A stretch of 36,736 nt of DNA from an uncultured Bacteroidales bacterium (GTDB taxonomy: Bacteria > Bacteroidota > Bacteroidia > Bacteroidales > Tenuifilaceae). The stretch's first letter is position 1, and each line of letters opens with the position of its first letter. Of this stretch, positions 16,488 through 25,813 are shown one piece after another. The position numbers and the translations under genes were made by a program. The DNA lies in NCBI GenBank assembly GCA_937926785.1, contig CALBBQ010000029.1, positions 1 through 36,736 on the forward strand. Direction: 5' to 3'. The notes beneath the pieces were generated by a model, which was not told the origin of the DNA, made no database searches, and saw only the letters and a program-made list of their open reading frames with translations.

Positions 16488-17432
16488 TCAAATGATAAAC
16501 TTTTCGCTGATTGACTGGTAGTTGTAAACCTTGTTGATTACATCGGCGAATAGTTCAGCCACGGAAAGCACTTTAATCTTTGAGGTATCCTTATCGGTTC
16601 TGAGCGGAATGGTATCGGTAACCACCAATTCCGTTAGCTTCGAGTCGCGTATGCGCTCATAAGCGGAACCAGACAATACCGGGTGGGTGGCAAAAGCTCT
16701 AACGGATTTAGCACCCTTACTCATCATCAAATCGGCAGCCATGGTGATAGTTCCCGCCGTGTCGACCATATCATCCAGAATAATCACATGTTTGCCTTCC
16801 ACATCGCCAATTACGGTCATCTCACCAACCTGATTCGCCCTTTCGCGATTCTTGTGGCAAACTGCCAGCGAAGCATTCAAAAAGCGAGAATAGGCATTGG
16901 CACGTTTTGCACCTCCCATATCAGGAGCAGCAATGGCAATGCTATCGAGGTTCAGGCTTTTAATGTAGGGGACAAATATGGAAGATGCGTAAAGATGATC
17001 AACGGGTACATCAAAGAATCCTTGTATCTGGTCGGCATGCAAGTCCATGGTCATCACCCTATCGGCTCCGGCAGCAACCAGCATGTTAGCCACCAGCTTG
17101 GCCCCAATAGCCACGCGTGGCTTGTCTTTCCTATCCTGCCTGGCCCATCCAAAGTATGGCATAACCGCCACAACCTTGTAAGCTGAAGCCCTGTGTGCCG
17201 CATCAATCATGAGCAGCAGCTCAAACAGGTTATCGATAGGCGGAAAAGTGGACTGAATGATAAATACAGTACAACCCCGAACCGACTCATCGAATGAGGG
17301 TTGAAACTCACCATCGCTAAATACGGTTAGGGTTGATTTACCAAGTGGGATGCCAAAACTCTGAGCAATTCTTTCGGATAGATAACGGGAGCTTCGTCCG
17401 GTAAAGAACTTTATCTGGTGTTTGCTGTGCAT
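16488..17432 (-). CDS. prs: ribose-phosphate pyrophosphokinase
   Basis: 314 residues, the standard class I PRPP synthetase size. The N-terminal FTGRSSRYLSERIAQSFG, the ATP-loop segment YFGWARQDRKDKPR, the metal-binding MDLHADQIQGFFDVPVDHL and the PRPP-binding VIILDDMVDTAGT are all present. It makes PRPP from ribose 5-phosphate and ATP for purine, pyrimidine, His and Trp synthesis. It has its own -7 element. Confidence 0.97.
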   Translation of the reverse strand: MHSKHQIKFFTGRSSRYLSERIAQSFGIPLGKSTLTVFSDGEFQPSFDESVRGCTVFIIQSTFPPIDNLFELLLMIDAAHRASAYKVVAVMPYFGWARQDRKDKPRVAIGAKLVANMLVAAGADRVMTMDLHADQIQGFFDVPVDHLYASSIFVPYIKSLNLDSIAIAAPDMGGAKRANAYSRFLNASLAVCHKNRERANQVGEMTVIGDVEGKHVIILDDMVDTAGTITMAADLMMSKGAKSVRAFATHPVLSGSAYERIRDSKLTELVVTDTIPLRTDKDTSKIKVLSVAELFADVINKVYNYQSISEKFII

Positions 17433-17460
17433 TTTAGGATTTTTTTTCCGTTAATGCCCG

Positions 17461-17468
17461 CAAATTTA
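17461..17468 (-). promoter_or_regulatory. promoter -7 element for prs
   Basis: TAAATTTG on the minus strand matches TANNTTTG. It lies 28 bases upstream of the prs start and about ten bases after the engB stop. No clear -33 element. Confidence 0.45.
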
Positions 17469-17477
17469 CAAATTTTA

Positions 17478-18107
17478 CTAGTCATGTTCTACATTCTCAA
17501 GCTGATTTATTTTAGCGTTCTGAAAAACCTGCTCAATGTAGTTTAAGATGTCCTCCCGTCCAGTTCGGGTCACGCAGGATGTTGTAAAAATGGGCGGCAA
17601 TTCTTCCCATGCTTCCATCATCACTTTGCGGAATTGCTGCAAATTATCGGAAAGCGCTGTGCTCGACACCTTATCGGTTTTGGTGAATACCAGCGCAAAG
17701 GGCACCTGATTCTCACCAAGCCAGTTGATGAACTGAATATCTATCTCCTGCGGCTCTAACCTTGAATCGATTAGCACAAACAACAGGTGAAGGTTTTCAC
17801 GCTTGAGGATGTAGTTCAGGATGATATCCGAAAATTTTTCACGCTCACTCTTTGAAACCTTTGCATAGCCATAACCGGGCAAATCTACCAAATGCCATTC
17901 ACCATTTATCAGGTAGTAATTGATTAGCTGCGTCTTACCTGGTGTTTGCGAAACTTTGGCTAGGGCTTTGGTGCATGTTAACATGTTTATGAGCGATGAT
18001 TTACCCACATTGGAGCGACCAATGAAAGCGTACTCCGGCAAATCGGTTTTGGGGCATTTTTGCACATTGGGGTAACTAGCCACAAACTTAGCTGTTCGAA
18101 TCACCAT
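17478..18107 (-). CDS. engB: ribosome biogenesis GTP-binding protein EngB/YsxC
   Basis: 209 residues. The G1 motif is GRSNVGKSS (P-loop), with DLPGYGYAKVS as G3, TKTDK as G4 and a terminal acidic tail. KVSQTPGKTQLINYYLIN (switch I) is typical of EngB. It is an essential GTPase in 50S subunit assembly. It is the first gene of the minus-strand block engB-prs-rplY-pth-hslR, although prs and rplY have their own promoter boxes. Confidence 0.97.
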   Translation of the reverse strand: MVIRTAKFVASYPNVQKCPKTDLPEYAFIGRSNVGKSSLINMLTCTKALAKVSQTPGKTQLINYYLINGEWHLVDLPGYGYAKVSKSEREKFSDIILNYILKRENLHLLFVLIDSRLEPQEIDIQFINWLGENQVPFALVFTKTDKVSSTALSDNLQQFRKVMMEAWEELPPIFTTSCVTRTGREDILNYIEQVFQNAKINQLENVEHD

Positions 18108-18149
18108 AATCGTAATTTTTAGTTAGAAAACTTGTCCCAGATCAAGTCC

Positions 18150-18157
18150 CAAATATA
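18150..18157 (-). promoter_or_regulatory. promoter -7 element for engB
   Basis: TATATTTG on the minus strand matches TANNTTTG and would give a leader of about 40 bases. Confidence 0.45.
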
Positions 18158-18401
18158 CAACCCACATTGGTTAAAATCAACTTTTTACTCTAAAAAGAGA
18201 ACATTTTAAATGACCTGATGGCGTTGGACTGCCGCTATCTCTGGAATTATACGTATTAATAGAGCTAAGGGTTTTCGAATAGCTGTACTTTTTCTTCCGC
18301 TGCTGATCCAAATTGATAAATAACAACCTTAGCATGAAACAATATTCAACATTATTCTGTATATAAAATGATTGCTTTGCTGTACCTTTAATAATGCTTA
18401 A
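18158..18401. other. divergent intergenic region
   Basis: Non-coding DNA between engB and the DUF1207-like gene. TACCTTTA at 18383-18390 (7 of 8 matches to TANNTTTG) is a possible promoter element for the plus-strand gene. No RNA gene or repeat was recognised. Confidence 0.3.
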
Positions 18402-19418
18402 ATGTATAACTACAAGATACCGAAATTTAAAAGTCTATTTGCTTTGTCGTTCCTAATAACCTTGATAGTACAAAAGGCTCAGCCACAAAACCCCGCATGG
18501 TTCTACCAGGAAAGCTACTCCAAGCCCTTAGTCTCGGAGATGCACTCACCTGCAGTAAAGATTGAACTTGTTAAGCTAAACCAGATGCACCCCTTTTACT
18601 ACCAGAGCGATGCGGCTAAACGTTTTTTTGTTGAAGTACAAACCGGGGTTCAGCTTCCCATTCTTACCTACAATCAGGACCTCGCATCGGGTAATCTGAA
18701 AACTTCCTTATGCTCACCCGTGAGCATAGTTACACTGGTTGATATGTTTGAGAGCGAGACCGCAGCGGTAATCAACAACGACTATCGCTTTGGAATAAGC
18801 ACATTCCTACTCTACACACCCGCTATTCAAACCAATCTCATAAAGAACTACCACCTAACACTGGTTCCTATTTTTCATGAGAGTACGCATATTGGCGATG
18901 AATTTGCTCTGCATGGATACCTTACAACACCCAACTTTAGCCGGATCAACGTTTCGTATGAGGCTTGGCAAATATTTGCCGGTATTAACCGCAATCCCGA
19001 CGAACGAAAACAGAATCTGGCACTTGAAATTGGCTATCAGAGACTGATGCCCTACAAGGCAGGGTATTACAACATCGACTCCCTTGAGATAAACGGCCAG
19101 GACGTGTTGCCCTCAAAAGATAGAGGTATATGGTTTTTTAGGGCACAGTACACCTATCCTTTTAGCGCTGCAAAAAGCAAAGCATCTCTAACTTGCTCAG
19201 CAGAGCTGTGCAGGGATTATAAGTACGGTTACTCTGTTGGTGAACCCGGGGAAAAATCATGGTCGTTAAACTCGTATGTGGGTATCAGGGTTCCTATCAA
19301 AAACAGTCAAAAGCATATTGGCATATATTACCGCTACTACCAAGGGGTTATGCCATACGGTCAGCTCCGCGACAAAAACGGTTTAAGACTAAACGGGATA
19401 AGCATAACCATAATATAG
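18402..19418 (+). CDS. DUF1207-like envelope beta-barrel protein
   Basis: 338 residues with an N-terminal signal peptide (hydrophobic core FALSFLITLIVQKA, cleavage near QPQ). The segment IFHESTHIGDEF and the alternating aromatic/polar strands resemble the DUF1207 family, an uncharacterised outer-membrane-associated group. The C-terminus (HIGIYYRYYQGVMPYGQLR...ISITII) looks like terminal barrel strands. Function unknown. It is convergent with the M19 dipeptidase gene. Confidence 0.65.
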   Translation: MYNYKIPKFKSLFALSFLITLIVQKAQPQNPAWFYQESYSKPLVSEMHSPAVKIELVKLNQMHPFYYQSDAAKRFFVEVQTGVQLPILTYNQDLASGNLKTSLCSPVSIVTLVDMFESETAAVINNDYRFGISTFLLYTPAIQTNLIKNYHLTLVPIFHESTHIGDEFALHGYLTTPNFSRINVSYEAWQIFAGINRNPDERKQNLALEIGYQRLMPYKAGYYNIDSLEINGQDVLPSKDRGIWFFRAQYTYPFSAAKSKASLTCSAELCRDYKYGYSVGEPGEKSWSLNSYVGIRVPIKNSQKHIGIYYRYYQGVMPYGQLRDKNGLRLNGISITII

Positions 19419-19471
19419 AACCCCTTTGGTAGAACCTAAAAAATGTAACCAACCATTTAACACATTCTTGT

Positions 19472-20704
19472 TCATGCCGGTTTGAAGGGAACGCCTTTCT
19501 GCACCTCTCTGAATACACGTAGAAAATTATCACCCCAGATTTTCCGAATATCTTTATCGCTGTACCCACGGCGGAGCAGCTCCATAGTAATGCGATACAT
19601 TTCAGAAGCATCGCGGCACCCCTCCACACCTCCACCACCATCAAAATCGGTTCCAATGCCAACATGGTCAATCCCCATAACCTTTACCATGTGGTCGATA
19701 TGGTCAACCACATCGGAAACATTGGCCAGGTTAGCCGGGTACTTCTCCTCCAGCTCGTACCACTCAGCGGTGGCCTGTTTTTCCTGTTCGGGTGTAAGGC
19801 CCCTGAAATTGTTCCATTTTTTTCGTAGGGCTCGGTAAGCGCTGTCTCGAGCGGGATTGGGTTCTCCCTTTTTAACGTACTCGCTTAGGATACACATCTG
19901 CACAACACCGCCCTTTTTGGCAATGGCTTTCAGCATTTCATCTGTGAGGTTTCGGGGATTATCGCAGATAGCGCGAGCGCAGCTGTGTGATGCGAACACG
20001 GGAACGGTGGAAAGGTTTAGCACATCGTAGAATGCCTTATCGGATATATGAGAGACATCGATTAGCATACCCATCCGGTTCATTTCAGCAACCACCTTCC
20101 GGCCAAAATCGCTTAGGCCATTATGCTTAGGCCCATCAGGATCAGTTGAAGAGTCGCAAATCTGGTTGTTACGAGTATGGCACAGGGTTACATACCTGGC
20201 ACCCAGATCATAAAAAACCTTAAGCTGGCTCAGGTCTTCGCCAATGGGGTAGCCATTCTCCACGCCAATATAGATGGCTCGTTTTCTCTCCTTCTTTAGC
20301 CTGTAAGCATCATCGGGCGAAGTGGCAATGGCAGCGCGATCAGGATACTGACTGACAGTTGTATGTATGGCTTTAAAAATCTCAATGGCTTTTGAGTTTA
20401 CTTCGGCATACATTTGGGGTGTACATTCACGCTGACCAATGAATACTGCAAAAAATGCAGCATCGAGCCCACCCTTTTCCATCTTTGTCAAATCAACCTT
20501 ACTGCCTATGGCTGTATTATGCTCGCCACTAAAATCGAACCCATTCCGAAGAAAATTCAACGGCGTATCGGTGTGGGTGTCGATGGTAACCATTTTAGCA
20601 TGAAGCGCTTTGGCATGCTCTTCTAACTTTTTGCTATCGGTTGGGCTATTGCTACTGCACGACGAAAATACAACCGCTATAAAAAAAGATATTCTGAAGC
20701 TCAT
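19472..20704 (-). CDS. membrane dipeptidase (peptidase M19) lipoprotein
   Basis: 410 residues. An N-terminal signal with a lipobox-like FSSC (Cys16) predicts a lipoprotein. M19 (renal-dipeptidase) zinc ligands are visible: the HTD of TIDTHTDTP, the Glu of IGVENGYPI, and His in LCHTRNN and DVSHIS. HSCARAI and HVGIGTDFDGGGG complete the family pattern. It hydrolyses dipeptides, including those with D-residues in some members, probably in the periplasm. Confidence 0.93.
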   Translation of the reverse strand: MSFRISFFIAVVFSSCSSNSPTDSKKLEEHAKALHAKMVTIDTHTDTPLNFLRNGFDFSGEHNTAIGSKVDLTKMEKGGLDAAFFAVFIGQRECTPQMYAEVNSKAIEIFKAIHTTVSQYPDRAAIATSPDDAYRLKKERKRAIYIGVENGYPIGEDLSQLKVFYDLGARYVTLCHTRNNQICDSSTDPDGPKHNGLSDFGRKVVAEMNRMGMLIDVSHISDKAFYDVLNLSTVPVFASHSCARAICDNPRNLTDEMLKAIAKKGGVVQMCILSEYVKKGEPNPARDSAYRALRKKWNNFRGLTPEQEKQATAEWYELEEKYPANLANVSDVVDHIDHMVKVMGIDHVGIGTDFDGGGGVEGCRDASEMYRITMELLRRGYSDKDIRKIWGDNFLRVFREVQKGVPFKPA

Positions 20705-20842
20705 ACTAAACCATTTTTATGCTTTAGATTAGAAAATGCCCCATTAGTTTAACTGTAAGGACAACCTAATGCTTGATAGCATGACACAGGATGTTGACTT
20801 AAGGTATTGCATTTGCAGTTTAGATCCAAAGTTACTAAACAT

Positions 20843-20880
20843 TAAAAAAATCACTCAATACATCTAAAGCATTGAGTGAT
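20843..20880 (-). terminator. terminator after the fused acyltransferase gene
   Basis: On the minus strand a 10-bp perfect stem (ATCACTCAAT 20880-20871 with ATTGAGTGAT 20859-20850) is followed by seven T residues. It lies about 58 bases after the stop at 20938. Confidence 0.85.
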
Positions 20881-20937
20881 GAAACACCTGATAAAATTAC
20901 TCAGTACCACAAACCAGAATGCTCAAGACCTAACCTA

Positions 20938-22794
20938 TTAAAACTCCTGGTCTTCAAACGTATAGTCGGTAATATTGAAACGTTCCAGAATGGTCTTATC
21001 GTTTATCTCCTTTGATAGTGAGGTGATTGTTTCAACCGGCACCTGGAAGAGGTCAAGTATCAGCAACCCGTCGAGGGCATTGTTAAACTTAGGATCTACG
21101 TTGAAGCCAATGATTTTACCATTCAGCTTCACGTACTTCTTCAGCAGAACCGGCATTCGGTAGTCGTAGGGTTCAACCTCCTGGATGAACTTATCGAGCT
21201 TGCCCAGGTCATCGCTATCATCAAAGATAAGGTTGAACTCCTCATCTTTTATGGGGACCTTAAACCTGTTACGCGACTTGATAAAACGGGCAAAGTTATG
21301 ATCGTAGTAGTTCGACTTCATGAAGCTGATGATTACCCCCTTTGAGAAATCGGAGAAGCGGTTCGAGATACTAACCGGTCCGATTAGGTAGCGGTATTCC
21401 GGATTCTTAATCAGAAAGTAAAGGATTCCCTTCCAGAGCAGGAACAGAGGTAAGGGTTTTCGCTGGTAATCGGGAACGATGAATGAGCGGCCGAGCTCAA
21501 TACACTGTTCCAGGACGGGAGCAAACGCCTTATCTATCTTGAAGAGGGTTTGAATGTAGAAGCCCTCAATGCCGTACTTTTCAATTATCTCCTTGCCCTT
21601 ACCGGCACGGTATGCCCCAACAATACGTTTCTCATCCTCGTCCCAGATGAAAAGCTGCCAGTAGTATAAGTCAAACTCGTCCACATCAATTTTGCGGTTT
21701 GTACCTTCGCCCACATCACGAAAGGTTATCTCGCGCAGGCGACCAATCTCGGTCATCAGGTTCGGCATCTCAACCGAAGGGGAACAGATTACTGCATAGT
21801 TTTTGCTCCTAAAGAGCAGGTACTTCTCCATCAGTTTAGCCACCTCATCCTCAATGATATCCTGAGGAACGGGGGGAATAATGGGTTCGGGTTCGGGTTC
21901 GGATTTCAGTTTGTACTTAAAGAACTTGTCCACATCTATGGTAGAGCCCAGAGAGTAGGTTTTCACCCGTAGGAAACGGCCAAACTTCTCAATATCGCAG
22001 TAGTTATCCTGCTCCTCAACGTTAATGGGGTATCCAATCCGTACCCGGATGGTTTGGTTCTTCTTATTTAACAGTTCCGAAGGCAGCTTTGCCGTACGCA
22101 GCAAGGGGTGGATTAGCCCCAATAGGTGAAATAACCGGCTGTTTTCGCCCTGGAAATAAATTGGAACTACGGGCACACGGGCATTTTTTATGAACTTAAT
22201 CATCGACTTTTGCCAGTGCCTATCGGTAACCCCACTTTCATCAACATTATCGTAGTAAGTAGAAACCTCACCTGCGGGGAAAAGTCCAAGCGCACCGGAA
22301 TTGGAAAGGTGAGCATATGCGGCTTTTAACCCGCTTACGTTGGCGCTCTTCATGTAACCACCATTCTCAAAGGGGTCCACTGCAAAAACGTACTCCTCAA
22401 TGGCAGGGATTCTCTTGATTAAGAAATTCGACAAAATCCGTATGTCGGTTCTCCCACTCTCAAGCATGATTTTCAGCAGAATCATCCCATCGATACCGCC
22501 AAAAGGGTGATTTGATACGGTTATGAAAGCTCCGTTCTTAGGAATCCGCTTAAGCTCTTCGGGGTTAATCTCATATTTCACTTCCAGTAAATCCAGGGCT
22601 GCCTGCAAAAACTCCAGTCCATGTAGGTTCGACACATTGGCATACTTCCGGTTAATCTCATTAAATCTTAAGACATACATCAATAATCGAGCAAAACCAT
22701 CGCCAATGATAGGGCCTAAGTTAACAGCCTTTTTAACTTCATCAACGTTTACAATTTTGTCCTTTCTTGTCATCTTTTCAGATTTTATTGCCAT
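20938..22794 (-). CDS. bifunctional O-/N-acyltransferase for aminoacyl lipids (OlsF/GlsF-like)
   Basis: 618 residues from the ATG at 22794. The N-terminal half is a PlsC-type O-acyltransferase domain with NHPFGGIDG (His96, Asp102; the His-Asp spacing is one longer than the common HX4D) and FPAGEVS. The C-terminal half (about 320-570) is a GNAT-like N-acyltransferase of the OlsB/hemolysin type (REITFRDVGEG, DEFDLYYWQLFIWDE, IVGAYRAGKG). Such fusions make ornithine lipids (OlsF) or glycine lipids (GlsF type): the C-terminal half N-acylates the amino acid and the N-terminal half adds the second acyl chain. Which amino acid is used cannot be read here. The longer frame from 22854 is rejected because a TACCTTTG promoter box lies inside it. 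Confidence 0.88.
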   Translation of the reverse strand: MAIKSEKMTRKDKIVNVDEVKKAVNLGPIIGDGFARLLMYVLRFNEINRKYANVSNLHGLEFLQAALDLLEVKYEINPEELKRIPKNGAFITVSNHPFGGIDGMILLKIMLESGRTDIRILSNFLIKRIPAIEEYVFAVDPFENGGYMKSANVSGLKAAYAHLSNSGALGLFPAGEVSTYYDNVDESGVTDRHWQKSMIKFIKNARVPVVPIYFQGENSRLFHLLGLIHPLLRTAKLPSELLNKKNQTIRVRIGYPINVEEQDNYCDIEKFGRFLRVKTYSLGSTIDVDKFFKYKLKSEPEPEPIIPPVPQDIIEDEVAKLMEKYLLFRSKNYAVICSPSVEMPNLMTEIGRLREITFRDVGEGTNRKIDVDEFDLYYWQLFIWDEDEKRIVGAYRAGKGKEIIEKYGIEGFYIQTLFKIDKAFAPVLEQCIELGRSFIVPDYQRKPLPLFLLWKGILYFLIKNPEYRYLIGPVSISNRFSDFSKGVIISFMKSNYYDHNFARFIKSRNRFKVPIKDEEFNLIFDDSDDLGKLDKFIQEVEPYDYRMPVLLKKYVKLNGKIIGFNVDPKFNNALDGLLILDLFQVPVETITSLSKEINDKTILERFNITDYTFEDQEF

Positions 22795-22816
22795 ACATTT
22801 ACAGTTCCACCACGGG

Positions 22817-22824
22817 CAAAGGTA
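22817..22824 (-). promoter_or_regulatory. promoter -7 element for the acyltransferase gene
   Basis: TACCTTTG on the minus strand matches TANNTTTG. It predicts a transcript start near 22811, 17 bases before the chosen ATG, and excludes the ATG at 22854. Confidence 0.5.
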
Positions 22825-22907
22825 AAAAAAAATGCCGCAAAACATATTTTTCATGCATTTTTAGCTTTCCGTTTCCAGCTAATCCCTGGTGGTTCAAAAA
22901 AGTGTTT

Positions 22908-22915
22908 TAAATTTG
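22908..22915 (+). promoter_or_regulatory. promoter -7 element for the 22954 gene
   Basis: TAAATTTG matches TANNTTTG. It lies 38 bases before the start and is divergent from the acyltransferase promoter. Confidence 0.45.
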
Positions 22916-22953
22916 TAAGCGGCGATAACGATTCAAAATAATAACCTAAATAG

Positions 22954-23805
22954 ATGATTATGAAACAGCTAACTATCACCATTACCCTGCTTGGCTTAAC
23001 GCTATGGGGTAGTGCGCAGCGTAACCTTGTGCGGCCTGAGGATGTGAAAGCATTCATGGCCTCAACAACCTATGTGGTAATGGAAGAGAATCCAACCTCT
23101 GCTTACAATGCTGAGATTAGGGAGGCAGTAGAAAAATCGTGGACAATCACCCCTTACAAGTTCATCACCCACAAGGAATTCAACGAAATGCGAAAGGATA
23201 TCGGTAAATCGTTCCTGGTACTCATCCAAATGCGTTTCGATAAGGACAAAACGGTGCCCACCTATAACTTCCTTAGCGTATCCATGGGTGCAGCCGTTTC
23301 AAAGATAACCGACATGCCCGACATCTGCTCCGTGCCACTCAGCTATAAAGATTTACCTGAGGAATCATTCACTTATAAAATTGAGGGTATTATCCGTTTT
23401 ATGCAAAACTACATCAGGGCCATTGATGCCGACCCAAAACTGATTAAGGCTAACGCCTTTATGTTTTACAACAAGAACATGAAACAGATTAAAAACAAGG
23501 AACTTTGGGTTACCGAAAGCAGCCTGGATAAGACAACCCGATCGCTTGCCGACATCCGAAAGAACTACAAACATAACATCAAGGTTGTAAACCCGGAGGA
23601 TATTCAAAAAGCAATAGCCGAAAAGAATCCCAACGTGCTCTACCTGCACAAGGTAGGCCCCGAAGGCAGCCGCCTGCAGTGGCGTGTCTGGAAAATGATT
23701 ATTGGTGCAGGCGACGATATGTTGTACTACTACGATATGCACACCATATCCAAGTCGAAAGGCGATGGATTCCTACCCAAAGATTTCGCCAAGATCAACA
23801 AGTAG
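22954..23805 (+). CDS. conserved hypothetical secreted protein
   Basis: 283 residues; not recognised. A cleavable signal peptide is clear (KQLTITITLLGLTLWGSAQ, cleavage after SAQ). The ATG two codons later (22960, MKQLT) is an equally good start. The mature part is mixed alpha/beta, Lys-rich, without repeats, lipobox or T9SS domain. Segments such as WTITPYKFITHKEFNEMRKDIGKSFLVLI and the closing QWRVWKMIIGAGDDMLYYYD suggest a globular periplasmic protein. A strong terminator follows, so it is likely monocistronic. Confidence 0.8.
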   Translation: MIMKQLTITITLLGLTLWGSAQRNLVRPEDVKAFMASTTYVVMEENPTSAYNAEIREAVEKSWTITPYKFITHKEFNEMRKDIGKSFLVLIQMRFDKDKTVPTYNFLSVSMGAAVSKITDMPDICSVPLSYKDLPEESFTYKIEGIIRFMQNYIRAIDADPKLIKANAFMFYNKNMKQIKNKELWVTESSLDKTTRSLADIRKNYKHNIKVVNPEDIQKAIAEKNPNVLYLHKVGPEGSRLQWRVWKMIIGAGDDMLYYYDMHTISKSKGDGFLPKDFAKINK

Positions 23806-23830
23806 CTGTTAGCTGAAAATATTTTTTTTG

Positions 23831-23866
23831 CCGCCGACGGGTAATTTCCTGCCGGCGGTTATTTTT
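23831..23866 (+). terminator. terminator after the 22954 gene
   Basis: An 11-position GC-rich stem (23831-23841 with 23848-23858; one mismatch, one GU) with a 6-base loop is followed by TTATTTTT. Confidence 0.8.
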
Positions 23867-23867
23867 G
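23860..23867 (+). promoter_or_regulatory. promoter -7 element for ettA within the terminator tail
   Basis: TATTTTTG matches TANNTTTG and coincides with the T tract of the preceding terminator. The predicted transcript start near 23873 leaves about 25 bases before the preferred ettA start. Confidence 0.45.
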
Positions 23868-23898
23868 CACCAGAAAAAACAGAATGGAGTACAACATG

Positions 23899-25569
23899 GC
23901 CGACGAAAAAATTATCTTTTCCATGGTGGGGGTCAGCAAAACGTTCCCCCCTCATAAGAAGGTTCTGAACAACATCTACCTGTCATTCTTTTACGGGGCA
24001 AAGATTGGCATTATAGGTTTAAACGGCTCCGGAAAATCGACCCTGATGAAGATCATTGCGGGAGTTGAAAAATCATTTGAAGGCGAAGTGGTGTTTTCGC
24101 CGGGTTACACCGTAGGCTACCTTGAACAGGAACCACATCTCGACGAGAGTAAAACCGTTCGCCAAGTGGTTGAGGAAGGAGTTATGGAGGTGGTTGACTT
24201 GCTCAAGGAGTACGAAGCTGTAAATGCCCGCTTTGCTGAGCCCATGAGCGATGATGAGATGAACAAGCTCATTGAGAAACAGGGTGAACTCACGGAGAAA
24301 CTCGATCATCTGGATGCATGGAACCTCGATGCCAAGTTAGAAAGAGCGATGGATGCCCTCCGCTGCCCCGAGGGCGATACACCTGTTAAGGTGCTTTCCG
24401 GAGGTGAACGCCGCAGGGTTGCCCTTTGCCGCCTGCTCCTCCAGCAACCCGATGTGCTTCTGCTGGACGAGCCCACCAACCACCTCGATGCCGAATCGGT
24501 ACAGTGGCTGGAAATGCACCTGCAGCAGTACAAGGGAACCGTTATAGCCATTACCCACGACCGCTACTTCCTGGACAACGTTGCCGGTTGGATCCTGGAA
24601 CTCGACCGCGGCGAGGGTATTCCATGGAAGGGCAACTACTCATCGTGGCTGGAGCAGAAGGCACAACGGTTAGCGCAAGAAGAAAAACAGGAAAGCAAGC
24701 GGCGTAAAACGCTGGAGCGCGAACTGGAGTGGGTGCGGATGTCGCCAAAAGCTCGTCAGGCCAAATCAAAGGCACGTCTTTCGGCCTACGATAAACTGCT
24801 AAACGAGGATGTTAAGCAAAAGGAAGAAAAGCTGGAAATCTTTATCCCTAACGGTCCCCGCCTTGGCGATACGGTAATTGAAGCCAACAACGTTTCCAAA
24901 TCTTTTGGCGATAAGCTGCTCTTTGAGAACCTCAACTTTAAACTACCACCAAACGGCATTGTGGGTATCATAGGACCTAACGGAGCAGGAAAAACTACTC
25001 TGTTCCGTCTAATCATGGGTCTCGACAAGCCCGACAGCGGGAATTTTCGCATTGGCGAAACCGTAAAGCTGGCATACGTTGACCAGCAGCACAAGGCCAT
25101 TGACCCCGAAAAGACCGTTTTTGAGGTAATCTCAGGTGGTGCCGATCACATCATGCTGGGAGGCCGACAGGTTAACGCTCGCGCCTACGTGGCCCGCTTT
25201 AACTTTTCCGGTGCCGACCAGGAAAAGAAGTGCGGAATGCTATCGGGTGGTGAGCGCAACAGACTTCATCTGGCACTTGCCCTAAAAGAAGAGGGTAACG
25301 TTATCTTGCTCGATGAGCCCACCAACGATATTGATGTGAACACCCTTCGTGCCCTAGAAGAAGGGTTGGAAAACTTTGCCGGCTGCGCCGTGGTCATCTC
25401 GCACGACCGCTGGTTCCTGGATCGTATTGCCACACACATTTTGGCCTTTGAAGGCAACTCGCAGGTGTACTTCTTCGAAGGCTCCTACTCCGAGTACGAA
25501 GAAAACCGAAAGAAACGCCTCGGCGACGATGCACCCCACCGGATTAAGTACCGTAAACTAATGGAATAG
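23899..25569 (+). CDS. ettA: energy-dependent translational throttle protein EttA (ABC-F)
   Basis: 556 residues from the ATG at 23899, the EttA length. An ATG at 23884 is in frame, but GGAG at 23886-23889 sits at good spacing before 23899, and MADEKIIFSMVGVSKTFPP matches the usual N-terminus. Two ABC domains are visible: Walker A GLNGSGKS and GPNGAGKT, signatures LSGGERRR and LSGGERNR, each with DEPTN. An Arg/Lys-rich linker lies between them (about 240-310, SPKARQAKSKAR), the arm that contacts tRNA. It gates the first elongation steps in the ribosomal E site according to the ATP/ADP ratio. Confidence 0.96.
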   Translation, partial: ADEKIIFSMVGVSKTFPPHKKVLNNIYLSFFYGAKIGIIGLNGSGKSTLMKIIAGVEKSFEGEVVFSPGYTVGYLEQEPHLDESKTVRQVVEEGVMEVVDLLKEYEAVNARFAEPMSDDEMNKLIEKQGELTEKLDHLDAWNLDAKLERAMDALRCPEGDTPVKVLSGGERRRVALCRLLLQQPDVLLLDEPTNHLDAESVQWLEMHLQQYKGTVIAITHDRYFLDNVAGWILELDRGEGIPWKGNYSSWLEQKAQRLAQEEKQESKRRKTLERELEWVRMSPKARQAKSKARLSAYDKLLNEDVKQKEEKLEIFIPNGPRLGDTVIEANNVSKSFGDKLLFENLNFKLPPNGIVGIIGPNGAGKTTLFRLIMGLDKPDSGNFRIGETVKLAYVDQQHKAIDPEKTVFEVISGGADHIMLGGRQVNARAYVARFNFSGADQEKKCGMLSGGERNRLHLALALKEEGNVILLDEPTNDIDVNTLRALEEGLENFAGCAVVISHDRWFLDRIATHILAFEGNSQVYFFEGSYSEYEENRKKRLGDDAPHRIKYRKLME

Positions 25570-25574
25570 ATGGG

Positions 25575-25606
25575 ATACCGGCAGAAATGCCGGTATTTCT
25601 TTTTGT
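25575..25606 (+). terminator. terminator after ettA
   Basis: A 9-bp perfect stem (ATACCGGCA 25575-25583 with TGCCGGTAT 25588-25596), a GAAA tetraloop, then TTCTTTTTG. Confidence 0.9.
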
Positions 25607-25813
25607 TCTGTGTGTCTTCTGGAGTGTTACATTATCGTTTTATCGTTAAATTACATTTAAGATTAACTTCTTAGTTCCTTGAGAAAAGCGTGTTAATCTG
25701 GCAGAGGTCAAGCTACAAAACTTATGGCTTAAGACTAGTAAAAGATAGTAACTTTGACCTACGAGTTTTATAAAATATAGTAAAAATAAACCTTTTTGGT
25801 GAAATAACGTTTT
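25607..25813. other. AT-rich non-coding stretch
   Basis: Between the ettA terminator and the repeat array. No gene, promoter or RNA was recognised. Confidence 0.4.
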
